Below, one piece after another: positions 23,782 to 34,403 of a stretch of DNA of 64,000 nucleotides (the stretch's first letter is position 1; the number at the start of each line of letters is the position of its first letter). This DNA is from Ziziphus jujuba. Its lineage: Eukaryota; Streptophyta; Magnoliopsida; Rosales; Rhamnaceae. Location of the stretch: the NCBI RefSeq assembly GCF_031755915.1, contig NC_083379.1, forward strand, positions 5,033,501 to 5,097,500, read 5' to 3'. The notes under the pieces were generated by a model. The model was not told the origin of the DNA. It ran no database searches and was given only the letters and a program-made list of their open reading frames with translations. Both the position numbers and the translations under genes were made by a program.

Positions 23782-24148
23782 TATTTGGAATTTTTTCAAT
23801 CACCATGTCTTTGAATGACATGAAAGTGACATCTAAAAAGTTTGAGTATTTTTGAGAAAATTGAAATAGGAAAATAAATAAAATTAATTGTGTAAAAATC
23901 TAACTATTATTAAACAGTTGTATTAAAACTGTAGAGAACAAAATAATTTCATTTAGTGATCATTAGAAAAAAAGCTTTCAAATTACAAACATTAGAAAGC
24001 ATTTAATTCTGGCCTTGTCTATTTGTAGAAAACTTGCATATAAAATAAACTTGTTATTTTAAGTTCAAGTGAAAAAATAAAAAAAAGAAAAACAATTGCG
24101 GATGCATTAATATTATATAAAGGTGGAAAAAAAGACAGCTACTTACCC

Positions 24149-27100
24149 AGAGGTGGCAATTTGGGTCATGACACGGCGACACAACTCGAAAACGACATGG
24201 AATAAATGAGTTTGAGTTTATTATAAATGAGTTTGGATCATAATCGGATCAATCCGTTTAACACGATTATTAATTGTGTCATTTTCGGATTGACCCATTT
24301 AACTCGAAATTGACCCGTTATGACTCATTTATTAAACGTATTAGTTTCAATCCGACATGATTATATACCTATTACAACCCATTTAAATTTAATTTTAAAT
24401 TATAATTTTACCCATAATATATTATTTAATAAATAAAAAATATTATAAATTAAAAAACTTTATAAAAGTAATTTTTTATAAAAGCAGGTGTATTGAGATT
24501 TATGTATTGTGGATTAGGATTTGCGAATATAATTTGAGGGTATATTACTATGAAATTTAAATATTGTATGTTAATTTTTTAATGCTTAAATTATTTTTAT
24601 ATTATTTTTTTAATTATTATTTTTAAATCATTTTCAAATAGGGAGCTTGATTTTCAAGTTAGTAGAACAGATATATTAATAAACAAGTTAATTTTTAATA
24701 AATAAGTTAATTTTGGATTAATAGCTTAATTTTCAATAACTAGGTTAATTTTTAGGTTAACAGGTCAACACGACCTGTAACATCCCGTCTCGAACAATAT
24801 CGGAATTTTCTTCGCGTTGACTAATGTTGACTGGGTTTGATCGCAGTTGACCCAGAGGGGTCAAAATTTAACTTTTTGATCCGGATGGGATTTCTCTTTG
24901 GCTAGGGTAACGTTGCAAAGTATGCATCAACCTGAGTCCATAGACTAGTAGCACGTTGAAAACGGAGCTGCCGTTTGAAAGTTACAAGCAAAACAAGTTG
25001 AGGTCCAAACTGTCCAAGGGGTGTCCAAGTTGACTTTTGGTTCATGCAAAATTGAACTTTAACTCATACACGATTGTGAAGTACTCATTGGTACGAGTTC
25101 ATAGATTAGTGGCACATCCGAAACGGATATATGGTTTACAAGTTATGGATCTGTAAAGTTTTTTTTAATATTGTATTATTTTATTGTTATTATTATTATA
25201 TATATATATATATTTTTTTTTTTATTTTCTTTTTCTCTTTCTTTTTTTCCTTTTCCCCCACGTGGGAAAATGCCCCCACGGGCTTTTTTTTCCTTCTTCT
25301 CCTTCCCGTCAATCTCTCGCTCCCTGCTGCATCTTTTCTGGCCACCGGACGGCTACATGCACTGGCCACCGGTGAAGCCCAGCCATCGGCCAACTCAGCT
25401 GCCAAGTTTGACGGCCGGCCATCCGGCGATGCGCCCAGATCGGCGGCTGAAGCCGACAGCGGCTTATTTTGTTTTTTCGACGATTTCGTTGTTTTTCGGC
25501 CAGCCCAGTCCGATTTCATACCCTATTCCCCCTATTTTGGACCTCCTGAGCTCGATTTTGAGGTCCATTTAGCTCAATTCCTTGCCGTTTGGAAGACACG
25601 ACAAGTTGACATTTGGTCGAAAGCTTCTGTCTACTTTCCGGCCACCTCCGGTCGAGTTGAGTCCAACGGAGATCGGTAACGTATTCCTTGTCCCCTTAGC
25701 TTTCCGTTGATACCTTAATTGCGAATTTCGGATACCGTTTGTGTTAAACCCCCGGGTACCGGATATTATTTATCCGAATAAAATATTAATTTATTTGATC
25801 CTGTGTAATATTGTTGTTCTAGGAGCACGTGTGTGTCGTAGAATTGATCCTATGGAGGATCTTGGTTGGATTGCATACTCGAGGTGAGTGACCCACCTTC
25901 AAAATTATTTTCGAATATTAAATTAATTATATTTTGGAATATTCTAATATTTGAATGTTTTTATTTTATGTTGATTATGTGATAAAATGTGAATTAAATT
26001 TTGATGCCAATATTTGAATAATTTGAAGTATATGATTTTTTGACACATTATGAAAATTTAGATTTTATGGAAATTTGATATTTAAAGGAATTGTGAATTT
26101 AATGTTATTTGATTTATTGTAGAATTTATTTATGAGAATTTTGATTGTTGTGGATTTTATGATGTTTAAATGACATATTTGATTCAAATTATTTTTTTTG
26201 AAGATTTGAGAAAGAACTATTGATTTAAATTATTATGTTCAAAATATTTATGCCATTGGAAAATTTGTATATTTAAATTGATGGAATTGAGAATTGATGG
26301 ATTTGAAATTGATGGAATTTATTATGACGATGATTTATAAAGGAATTGTGGAAAATTTACGGGTTTAATTGGATGGAATAAACCCGGTAGTATTTATGAG
26401 ATTTTGAGATTTGAAAATAAATATATTGATTTTATGATTTTTAGATGCACCATACACGTACTGGTGTTATTTATACATGGATATGATTAGCGTGCAGGTG
26501 GATGTGGTGAGTTCGCAGGTGGGTGTGAGTAGCGCACAGGTGATTATGGGGTTGTCCTGTGGTTGCCATAGGATGAGGGTAGGCCTCCCCTCCATGGCCG
26601 AGATGCCTGTTTGCAGCGGCGTGGTAGGACGCCATGTGACCGTATGCCAGTTTCTCTCTTTAACCTCTTGTCTGGTGGTGCTTGGGACGCTGGGTACCGT
26701 TGGCGCCATTGGTATATAGAGGGTGCATCAAATGGTTTTCACGACGTGATTTTAATCATACAATATTTAGAATTTTATTTGAATTAAAATGTTTTTAATA
26801 ATGTTTTGTAAATTAAATTGTTTCGGTAATCTAAATTGAGTTCTATTATTAATTATTTGGTTTTATTTTATTTATTTAAATATTTCTTGGATCATTTTTG
26901 TTAATGTAAATTTTATTGTGTTTTCGTATTAATTGTTTACAATACTTTATTCCCAATTTAATATTTGTCATTAGTCTTATTTTTTTTATAATTATTTTTC
27001 ACTAAAAATTTTGGATTATTAATTTATTATCTTTTATTTGCAAATTATTAATTGAATATTTTCTAGATTTTTGGGGCATAAAATGTTGGGTTTTGCGAAA

Positions 27101-27888
27101 ATGTTTTAAAAATGGAACTTTTCTAACTGAGTGAATTGTGAGGGTTTTGAGAGAAAATATTATTTTTAACTACCTATTATTTATTTACTTATTTCTTATT
27201 AATCAATTAACTAAGTTATTTACCTTTTTATTATTATTATTGTATAGTAGATTGGGTTACTCACTGAGATGATTAGCATCTTACGTTTTTAAATTCCGTT
27301 CCCTTTGGCTCAGGTTAGTCGACGTTGATCGTCCGGGGGCGAGCTCGACGTCTTGGTTCGTTGTCGAAGACCAAAAGGCTTTTCCTTTCATTTCTATCTT
27401 GTATTAAATTTCATATTCAATTGTACTAATAACACTCTGTATACTGTTTGGACATTTATTTATTTAATTCTGCACTGGCTCCCCGTTATTTATTTGAAGT
27501 TCTGCAAATTGTGGTAATACTTGTAGTAAAGTAGGAGGAATAAAGTGGTGCATATAGAAGTGTGTTTTTTGTGCAGGAAAATTGTGGTAAGTCATACCCT
27601 TAGGGGAGATATTGTCGGATTTTCCATTGGGAGATTCGGTGGTGTTTCCCTGGGATCAGGGCTTGTCTAAGGTTCCGATGAAGAATTTTGGACGGGTTTT
27701 GACAGGACATATTAAAGTAATCATGTTAAACGGATCATGTCGGGTTGACCTGTTTATAAACAATTTGGGTTAGTGTTTTAAATACCTGATACGATTAATA
27801 AATGGGTTGGGTTATGATTGAGCATTTTTGACACGATTATTAAATGGGTTGACACGAACTCGACACGTGGACACGAATTGCCACCTCT
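24149..27888. mobile_element. Non-autonomous hAT element with nested solo LTR
   Basis: Perfect 13-bp terminal inverted repeats AGAGGTGGCAATT, flanked by a perfect 8-bp target duplication ACTTACCC (24141-24148 and 27889-27896), which is diagnostic of hAT transposition. Without the nested LTR (24776-27704) the element is about 811 bp and has no open frame for a transposase. It is filled with repeated CGACACGA, GACCCGTTTA and GGGTTGACACG-like motifs typical of a widespread plant repeat type. Copy 1 of repeat B has the empty site. Confidence 0.9.
24776..27704 (+). mobile_element. Solo LTR inside hAT element
   Basis: About 2.9 kb from TGTAACATCCCG to ACGGGTTTTGACA. It is the most diverged complete LTR of the family here. 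The middle is AT-rich and poorly alignable, while the start, the GC-rich core at about 26560-26730 and the last 500 bp still align. No clean target duplication is visible (left flank CGACC, right GGACA). Confidence 0.8.
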
Positions 27889-28222
27889 ACTTACCCTTTC
27901 TAATTTGTCAAGATGGATCCTACTTTTAGAACCACAGCTACTTACCCTTTCTATTTTTTACCAATTTTATTTTTTATATTTTTACCAATTATATGTGTGT
28001 ATATATATATATATATTTAAGACAACATTAGAAAGAATGTAATTATATGTGTGTGTATATTATATATATATATATATATATTTTAGTCCACGTTAGAAAG
28101 AATGTAAGTTATATACTAAACCATTTTTAAATTTGGGATTTTAAAACTATGAGTAATACATAAAGGATGCGATGATCAGGTTAGCTGTGTGCTATTTGAT
28201 CTTTAATTCTATATCATTTATA

Positions 28223-28558
28223 CTCCTTGTTACTACAATTTTTCATAAATTTATAGGATTTCAATAATAATAATATAAAAATATAGATACAAATACAAAT
28301 AATAAATAATAATTTATAAGTACCTTTTTATGTATCAAGATCTCTTCCAAAATTTTCTACCTAAAACTCGGATGCCCCAACTCTCTCCAAATTTAACTCA
28401 ACATAGAAAATATATACTTTAATAGATTTATAACTGTCCACACCTTCCATTTAATACAATTTCACAATTTTACAGCACTTCATAATTATACCAAAACATA
28501 AATAATAATAAACATATCTAATAATAAGAGATGCAACCATAATAATATTTGTAATAAT

Positions 28559-28593
<35 letters not shown>

Positions 28594-28720
28594 CCACCAA
28601 AAATAAAGACAACTTGGTTTCTATACTCTAAGTCATACAATCCACATTTCAACAACTAAAAAATATACATATATGAGTTTATGTTGTTAAAAAACAATAA
28701 ATTTTAAGATATACTTAAAT
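28223..28720. other. AT-rich sequence, no gene seen
   Basis: Low-complexity DNA with an (AAC)n microsatellite at about 28560-28594. Some words near 28440-28510 (CACAATTTTACAGCACTTCA) resemble the minus-strand LTR end region, so part may be an old LTR remnant. Confidence 0.45.
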
Positions 28721-29141
28721 TGTCAGGACCCGTCCAAGATCCCTCACCGGAACCCCAGGCAAATCCTGATCCCAGCGAAACCCTACCAGACCTTCCAATG
28801 GAAAATTCGGCAGAACCTCCCCTAAGGGTTGGACTTACCATAATTTTCCTGCACTGAAAACACACTTCTAAATGCACCACCTTGTTCCTCCCACTTTACT
28901 ATAAAATATTACCACGAATTTCAGCGCTTCAAAAATTAACAGGGAACCAGTGCACAATTAAATAAATAAACGTCCAAATAGTATACAGAGCGTTATCCAC
29001 TACAATTGAATATGGAATTTAATACAATATAAGATAAAAAGAAATAACACAAGATAGAAAGGAAAGGAAAAGCGTCTTGGACTTTCGGCAACGAACCAAG
29101 ATGTTGAGCTCGCCCCCGGACGATCAACGTCGACTAACCTG
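28721..29141 (-). mobile_element. Truncated LTR fragment
   Basis: Begins with the family terminus TGTCAGGACCCGTCC on the plus strand, so it is the 3' end of a minus-oriented LTR. It aligns for about 420 bp with 51033-51450 and breaks off at AACCTGG, where TRIM sequence takes over. Confidence 0.75.
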
Positions 29142-29160
29142 GGCCCCAAGGGGGGTGAAT

Positions 29161-29542
29161 TGTGAAGTCCCATATCGGTTGGAAAGGGGAATGAAGCATG
29201 CCATATAAGTGGGTGTGGATACCTTTCCCGTTGACGTGTTTTATCAAAACTGTGCGGGCTGGACCCAAAGCGGACAATATCGTATGCAGGTGGTCTGGGC
29301 TGTTACAGATGGTACCAGAGCCAGTACCTGGATCGGTGTGCCAGCGAAGACGCTGAGCCTCAAGGGGGGTCGATTGTGAAGTCCCACATCGGTTGGAAAA
29401 GGAAACGAAGCATGCCATATAAGTGGGTGTGGATACCTTTCCTGTACGATGCGTTTTGACAAAACCTTGAGGGCTGGGTTGTAAGAGGATTCCCTAGGCC
29501 CAAAGAGGACAATATCGGACGTGGATGGTCTGGGCTGTTACA
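29161..29542 (+). mobile_element. TRIM element with two LTRs
   Basis: The LTRs at 29161-29306 and 29375-29542 both run from TGTGAAGTCCCA to GGGCTGTTACA. The 68-bp interior has a primer-binding site (TGGTACCAGAGCC) and a polypurine tract (AAGGGGGG). A second polypurine-like AAGGGGGG lies just before the first LTR, so an additional LTR-interior unit was probably truncated. There is no coding capacity. Confidence 0.85.
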
Positions 29543-30314
29543 CCTCTGGCCTTATTGCTGGTTGTATACCTATAGATGACTGATATCATGGGATCATATA
29601 GTGATATATCGAGTGTAGTTCCACTATAAGTGTGCGGTTTACGTGTTATATTTAACATTTTTAGTTATATTTTTATATTATTATTATTACTATCATTACT
29701 ATTATTATTATTATCATGATCATCATTGTCAATTGCATAATTGTTGTATTTGTTTGAATTGATGACTTTCTGAATTTAGAAGTACGCACGTAATGTTATA
29801 AAGTAGTGGAAAGGTTTGGACAGTACCGGTAATAAAAAAATTCAAATTAGGCTTTGGTAGATATTTTAGCCTTTGTGCAGGTGTATTAGTTTTTGGATAG
29901 GTATTATGTGAGATCCCACATCGGTTGAAAAGGGGAACGAAGCATGCCTTATAAGAGGGTGTGGATACCTTTCCTTTGCGACGCGTTTTGACAAAATCGT
30001 ACGGGCTGGACCCAAAGCGGACAATATCGCATGCAGGTGGACTGGGCTGTTACATAGTTAGTCTTCGAGGTAGGTGTATCAGCTTTGGATAGGTGTATGA
30101 GCTTCCAGACAGAAGTATTAGCGTACTAGCAATTTACTTAAATCATTTCAGAGGCTCTATACATAGTCATATTTACGTATATGTGTATGAAGAAAATAGG
30201 AATTTATGTTGATTCTGAATAGCAGTAGTATTATCAGAATTATTGTCCAGACCTTAACTATTCAATTTAAAGTATATTTCTATATATGTATTTTAATATA
30301 GTTTATTTTATTTA
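29543..30314 (-). other. Inverted left end of duplication unit copy 2
   Basis: Reverse complement of the sequence that starts copy 1: bases 29543-29750 read backward match 1912-2070 (for example GATATCATGGGATCATA against TATGATCCCATGATATC). The inverted block begins with CCTCT and the upright unit resumes after AGAGG at 30626-30630. TRIM LTRs in opposite orientation bound both sides. No gene is seen. Confidence 0.75.
29907..30054 (+). mobile_element. Solo TRIM LTR
   Basis: About 148 bp from TGTGAGATCCCACATCGG to GGGCTGTTACA, the same LTR as the neighbouring TRIM. The flanks TATTA and TAGTT are only weakly alike, so the target duplication is not clear. Confidence 0.75.
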
Positions 30315-30625
30315 TGTGACAGTCCAGACCACCCGCATGCAAATATTGTCCGTTTTGGACCTGGGAAATCCTCTTACAACCCAGCCATCGCGGGTTTAAA
30401 ATGCGTCTCAGTGGTTAGGAGGAATCCTCTTCCCCCGCCAGTCCCACTGGCTCGGGCCTCCCAAGTCCAACCGAGATATTGTTCGCTTTGGAAGCTAGAT
30501 GGTGAGCCTAATCCTACCCTTCACGGTTTTACTTTCCCTCATGGGAATGCGTCTACAAGGGAAAGGTATCTACACGCTTATAAGCCATGCTTCGTTTTCC
30601 TTTCCAACCGATGTGGTATCTCACA
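30315..30625 (-). mobile_element. Longer TRIM LTR, minus orientation
   Basis: Starts TGTGACAGTCCAGACC and ends GTGGTATCTCACA on the plus strand. It contains the short LTR's ends plus about 160 bp of extra middle sequence also seen in the centre of the palindromic TRIM at 22067-22319. The adjoining AGAGG (30626-30630) pairs with CCTCT after 29542 as a target duplication split by inversion. Confidence 0.75.
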
Positions 30626-32031
30626 AGAGGTGGTTGCCTATATGGCCAGCTAACCCTCTGATCTCGTAGGCGGTAAAAATAAGATACTTAATCGTTCATG
30701 AGCCTAATCGAGTCATTACCCTGGTATGGCATAGTACACTTGACACATAATCGTTACAATGATAATGTTATATTAGTTTAATTATAGGAATTGTGGATAT
30801 GGAATGTTCAACGTCACTATGACATGCTATACTATTAGGTTGTTTGGCAACCATGGACATAATCAATATACCAAGTTGTTCAAAGGAAACAATATAAAGA
30901 CTCGTAAATTCATATGAAAATTGATTCTACTTAAATTTACCATTGTATCACCCAAGATTTTCTCGCCACAAATAGAAAAAGGGTTGGCCAGAGACCGTTC
31001 AAATCAAGTGAACTGGATAACACTAGCAGCTAGCATCCAAACACGGTTTTTGACCCCCAAACGCCGATCCCGGTGCATCCTCTGACCAACTGGCCAGAAA
31101 TATTGCAGTTGGAGTCACCTTGATAATAGAGATCTTGTGCTTTCCATTCACAAAAGCAGGCAAAGTTGATAAATTCATAGAATTGGCAAATGTTATATTA
31201 TAGTAGTCTACTTGGGAATTTGATTTCCCTACTTCTTACATCTCCAAGACTTTCCTTGGCGGAAAGTTAAAGCAACCATTATACATATTTATGTAAGTGT
31301 TTATTTGAAAGGAAACCATTATAAGGATCCCGAAACCTACACAACCTGACGTGGTCTGTCCAAGACACAAGATCATCAAAACAGTTGCCGAACACGAGAA
31401 GGTCTAAAATGGGCTGGGTTTTCAAGACCACCGAATTGGTTTGGGTCTCTATGAGCTGCACCTTCTGAACCGGTCATGGATCTGGGAACTTCTGGTCTTT
31501 TTGGGCATATCCAGGTCTCCATTCCCTTCCTGGAGTCTAGGCCCATTTGGGATATTAAGAGATTTGAGAATAAAGTTGAAATATGTTGTTTTATTTTTTT
31601 ATAATTTTATTGAAATATTATTGAAAATTTTATTCAAAAATAAAAAAAAGTCAGTTATAATCTATAAAATTTGTCTTTTTCAATTAAGACATAAACATTT
31701 AAATTAAGTTAAAGAGCAAACAAAACAAAATGTCTTAATGAATTAAGATAAGTTTGTTTTAAAACTGAAGTGAGAAAAAAAAAAAAAATCCCATAGCATA
31801 TGTATTTTATTTTCCGTAATAATAGTATATGTATTCTTTACTTCTAGTAACTAGTAATGGTGAGAAAATATTATTTACTAGTAGACAAATACAAACCAAA
31901 GAGAAAATTTCAACACTAGAATAGACAAACTTTTATACTTCAGGAAACCAAAATATAAATCTTGCAATCGTAATTACATATATTTAAATTTTAAAAAAAT
32001 TATTAATTGTGTTGGTAGTAAATTTGTGTAC
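30626..32031. other. Left part of unit copy 2, no gene
   Basis: Aligns with 2067-3488 of copy 1. The TATA-like box is changed to CACAAATAG at about 30967. Small indels are frequent, and no coding segment was recognised. Confidence 0.6.
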
Positions 32032-33320
32032 AGTGATGAATTGACTCGCAACTACCTCAATGGGTCACTTCCAACAGAATGGACTAAAATGAAGTACTTG
32101 CAACAGAATGTAAGCACATTCTTCCATACAAACTGTATATCTAATCTTTACATTAATATACCATATGCAGCTCTCGTACTGTCAAAACTTTTTTGCACAG
32201 TTTTAACATTTCTATTGATATTTTCTGCTGCGATTTTTCCTACAATAACTCTAATTACTTTGTCATCAAGTTGCACAGAAGACAAGTTAGAATAATTGTT
32301 TGGATGATTGGCTTACTTTACGTTTAACTTTTTTTGGACCTAAATTAGATTATTTTCTTGAAATTTAACCCTTTCAGTGGCAATCAAATCAACAAGTATC
32401 GAAGTTCCACCTTGAAGAACCAGTAAGACCATTCTCATACTTCATTAAAGTGCCCAATAATTGTTATTTCTTTGTCATTTTAAGCAGAAACAGACTTCTT
32501 ACATGCAAAGAGACACAAACACTCAGCTGTCCATGTATGTATATATCTTCTTAATTCTCTAAACTATTTCAAGTGAAGTGAAATTAGAATTATGGTTGGT
32601 TCAAAAAGGATGGATTTGGTTTAGAGATTTGATAAGTTCATCTCTGCAGCTTATAAGCAATCAATTCATATAAGTCGTGGGGGGTGATGATGGGAAAATT
32701 GCAATTAATGCTAAAAGGAGCTTTTCATGTAAAGGTGACATGGGAGAAAGATATGGTGCTATATTGGAAGTCAATGGGGATTTAGCAGGATAGGAGACTT
32801 CATGGATGATGATGAATCTGATACAGAATCCAAATATCTGGTTAAAATATACTTCAGAGGGAAATTTTGGGGACTTGGCCGCTCTCTGCACTACAGCACA
32901 TGGATCTCAATTCCTTCTCTCAGATATTATGCTTTTTGTCTTGACAATGGGAATTACTATGCCAAACTCCATTTCACCGATATCATATTTGCTGACAATA
33001 TATCATATAGCAGACTTGGGAGACGCATATTTGATATTTACATTCAGGGTAATTGCTTACTGTACAATCCTGCTCGATAATAATAGGGGTATATATGGAT
33101 TTTCTGAAGTTTTTATATAATTTGCACGGAAAGATAGAAAGGAGGATTTCAATATAAAAGAGGAAGCCAATGGAGCCGGTGAACCCCATGAAGAATTCTT
33201 TAATGACGTCAGTGTTACGGACCATAACTTGGAGATCCGCTTGTATTGAGTTGGGAAATGGACTACTTTCATCCCCTGAAGATGGTCTCCTGGTTATGGT
33301 CCTCTCGTCTCTGCCATAGT
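32032..33320 (+). pseudogene. LRR-malectin receptor-like kinase fragment, copy 2
   Basis: Same exon remnants as 3489-4830. The LRR exon is at 32036-32109 (RNYLNGSLPTEWTKM, GTAAGC donor). The malectin exon at about 32760-33050 reads YYAFCLDNGNYYAKLHF through SRLGRRIFDIYIQ in one frame, better preserved than copy 1. The next malectin exon, at about 33127-33320, has a TGA replacing the Trp of the LEIRLYW motif. An upstream TAG (about 32790) and a frame change before the YYAFCLD block also break it. No kinase domain is present. It is presumably non-functional. Confidence 0.75.
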
Positions 33321-34403
33321 AAGTAGTAGGTTTACATTCTTTCACAGTATTTTGAGTCGCCATAATGGCATAAAACAGTTTAGAAACTTGAACTTACTCT
33401 AAATAAAAGAAACCAAATGAAGGTAGAAACAATAAAAATTTTGTATGTTTGTTTCCTGTTCGAAATAACATGTTAGCTATTCCCGGATATGTCAAAGTTC
33501 AGTCATAGGAATTAGGATACATAAAATGCACGCACATAAGCTTTCTGTTTGTTCTAAATATCTTTTGTCTCGTACTTTCTCTTTGAGGCACATATCATTA
33601 TATATTTTGGAAAGGTCATACTTATTAGTGTAAAACTACCGAGGAAACAGGAATAAGTTTCTGTTATTTCTACATTCTTGATGTCCTGCTTTTCCAATTT
33701 CCTTAGGGGGTGAATGGGGGATTTTTCGGTGGCAAATGAACCTCTCATTTATACCAATTATTTTAATTTTTCCATCTGATACTGAAGCATGCATATGGTT
33801 CCTTCTTTCCAGGTTCCAAATCCCATTGTGAAGGTGAGAAATCTTAGACATCATTTCTTGTTTTCTATGTAAGTAAATACTGTCTTTATGTTCTCATGTT
33901 CTATACAGAACAATCAGAACCCCATTAAAAGAAGAAGAAGAAGAAGAAGAAGAAGAAGAAGAAGAAGAAGAGAAGTAGAACACGTGATGTGGTTGATGTG
34001 GTCACTTCGATTTCATGCCTAATTTTTCTGGTAATCATTCATCATTTGGAGACGCCGTTATGGGGATAAATATACTAGAGCAAGAGGTGAGGGATTCATA
34101 AATACTCTATTTGTAATCATTCATTAGTACGCCGTTTTGGGGATATTCATGATGGTCTAATGTAACTGTAAATAATACCGAGGGTGAGAGATAATATAAA
34201 TAAACAACTACATTAAAAAAAACAAAATAATTTTTAATTTAACAGGTGCTTGCTGAAAATATATTATACACGAGTATGGAATAAATGGCAGGGACTCGGT
34301 AACGTCGGGCGAGGGAGGGACTTGAGGGGGTCAAGGGTGCTAATTATTGGCTTTAGGCAGGATGGTGGAATATGCTTATTGTATGGGTCAGTAGCTGCAG
34401 GAA
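33321..34403. other. Intergenic of unit copy 2, no gene
   Basis: Aligns with 4831-5787. It has small insertions relative to copy 1 near 33480 and 33815, and an expanded GAA tract (next entry). Confidence 0.6.
33931..33973. repeat. (GAA)n microsatellite
   Basis: About 14 GAA units. The paralogous tract near 5344 has only about 4-5 units. Confidence 0.9.

Larger units (their letters stand above)
23782..28222. repeat. RNase-flanking repeat B, copy 2
   Basis: Second copy of 20425-21495, split by the hAT element at 24149-27888. It has a deletion of about 70 bp relative to copy 1 near 23950, and lacks the extra 200 bp of copy 1. It contains no gene. Confidence 0.75.
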
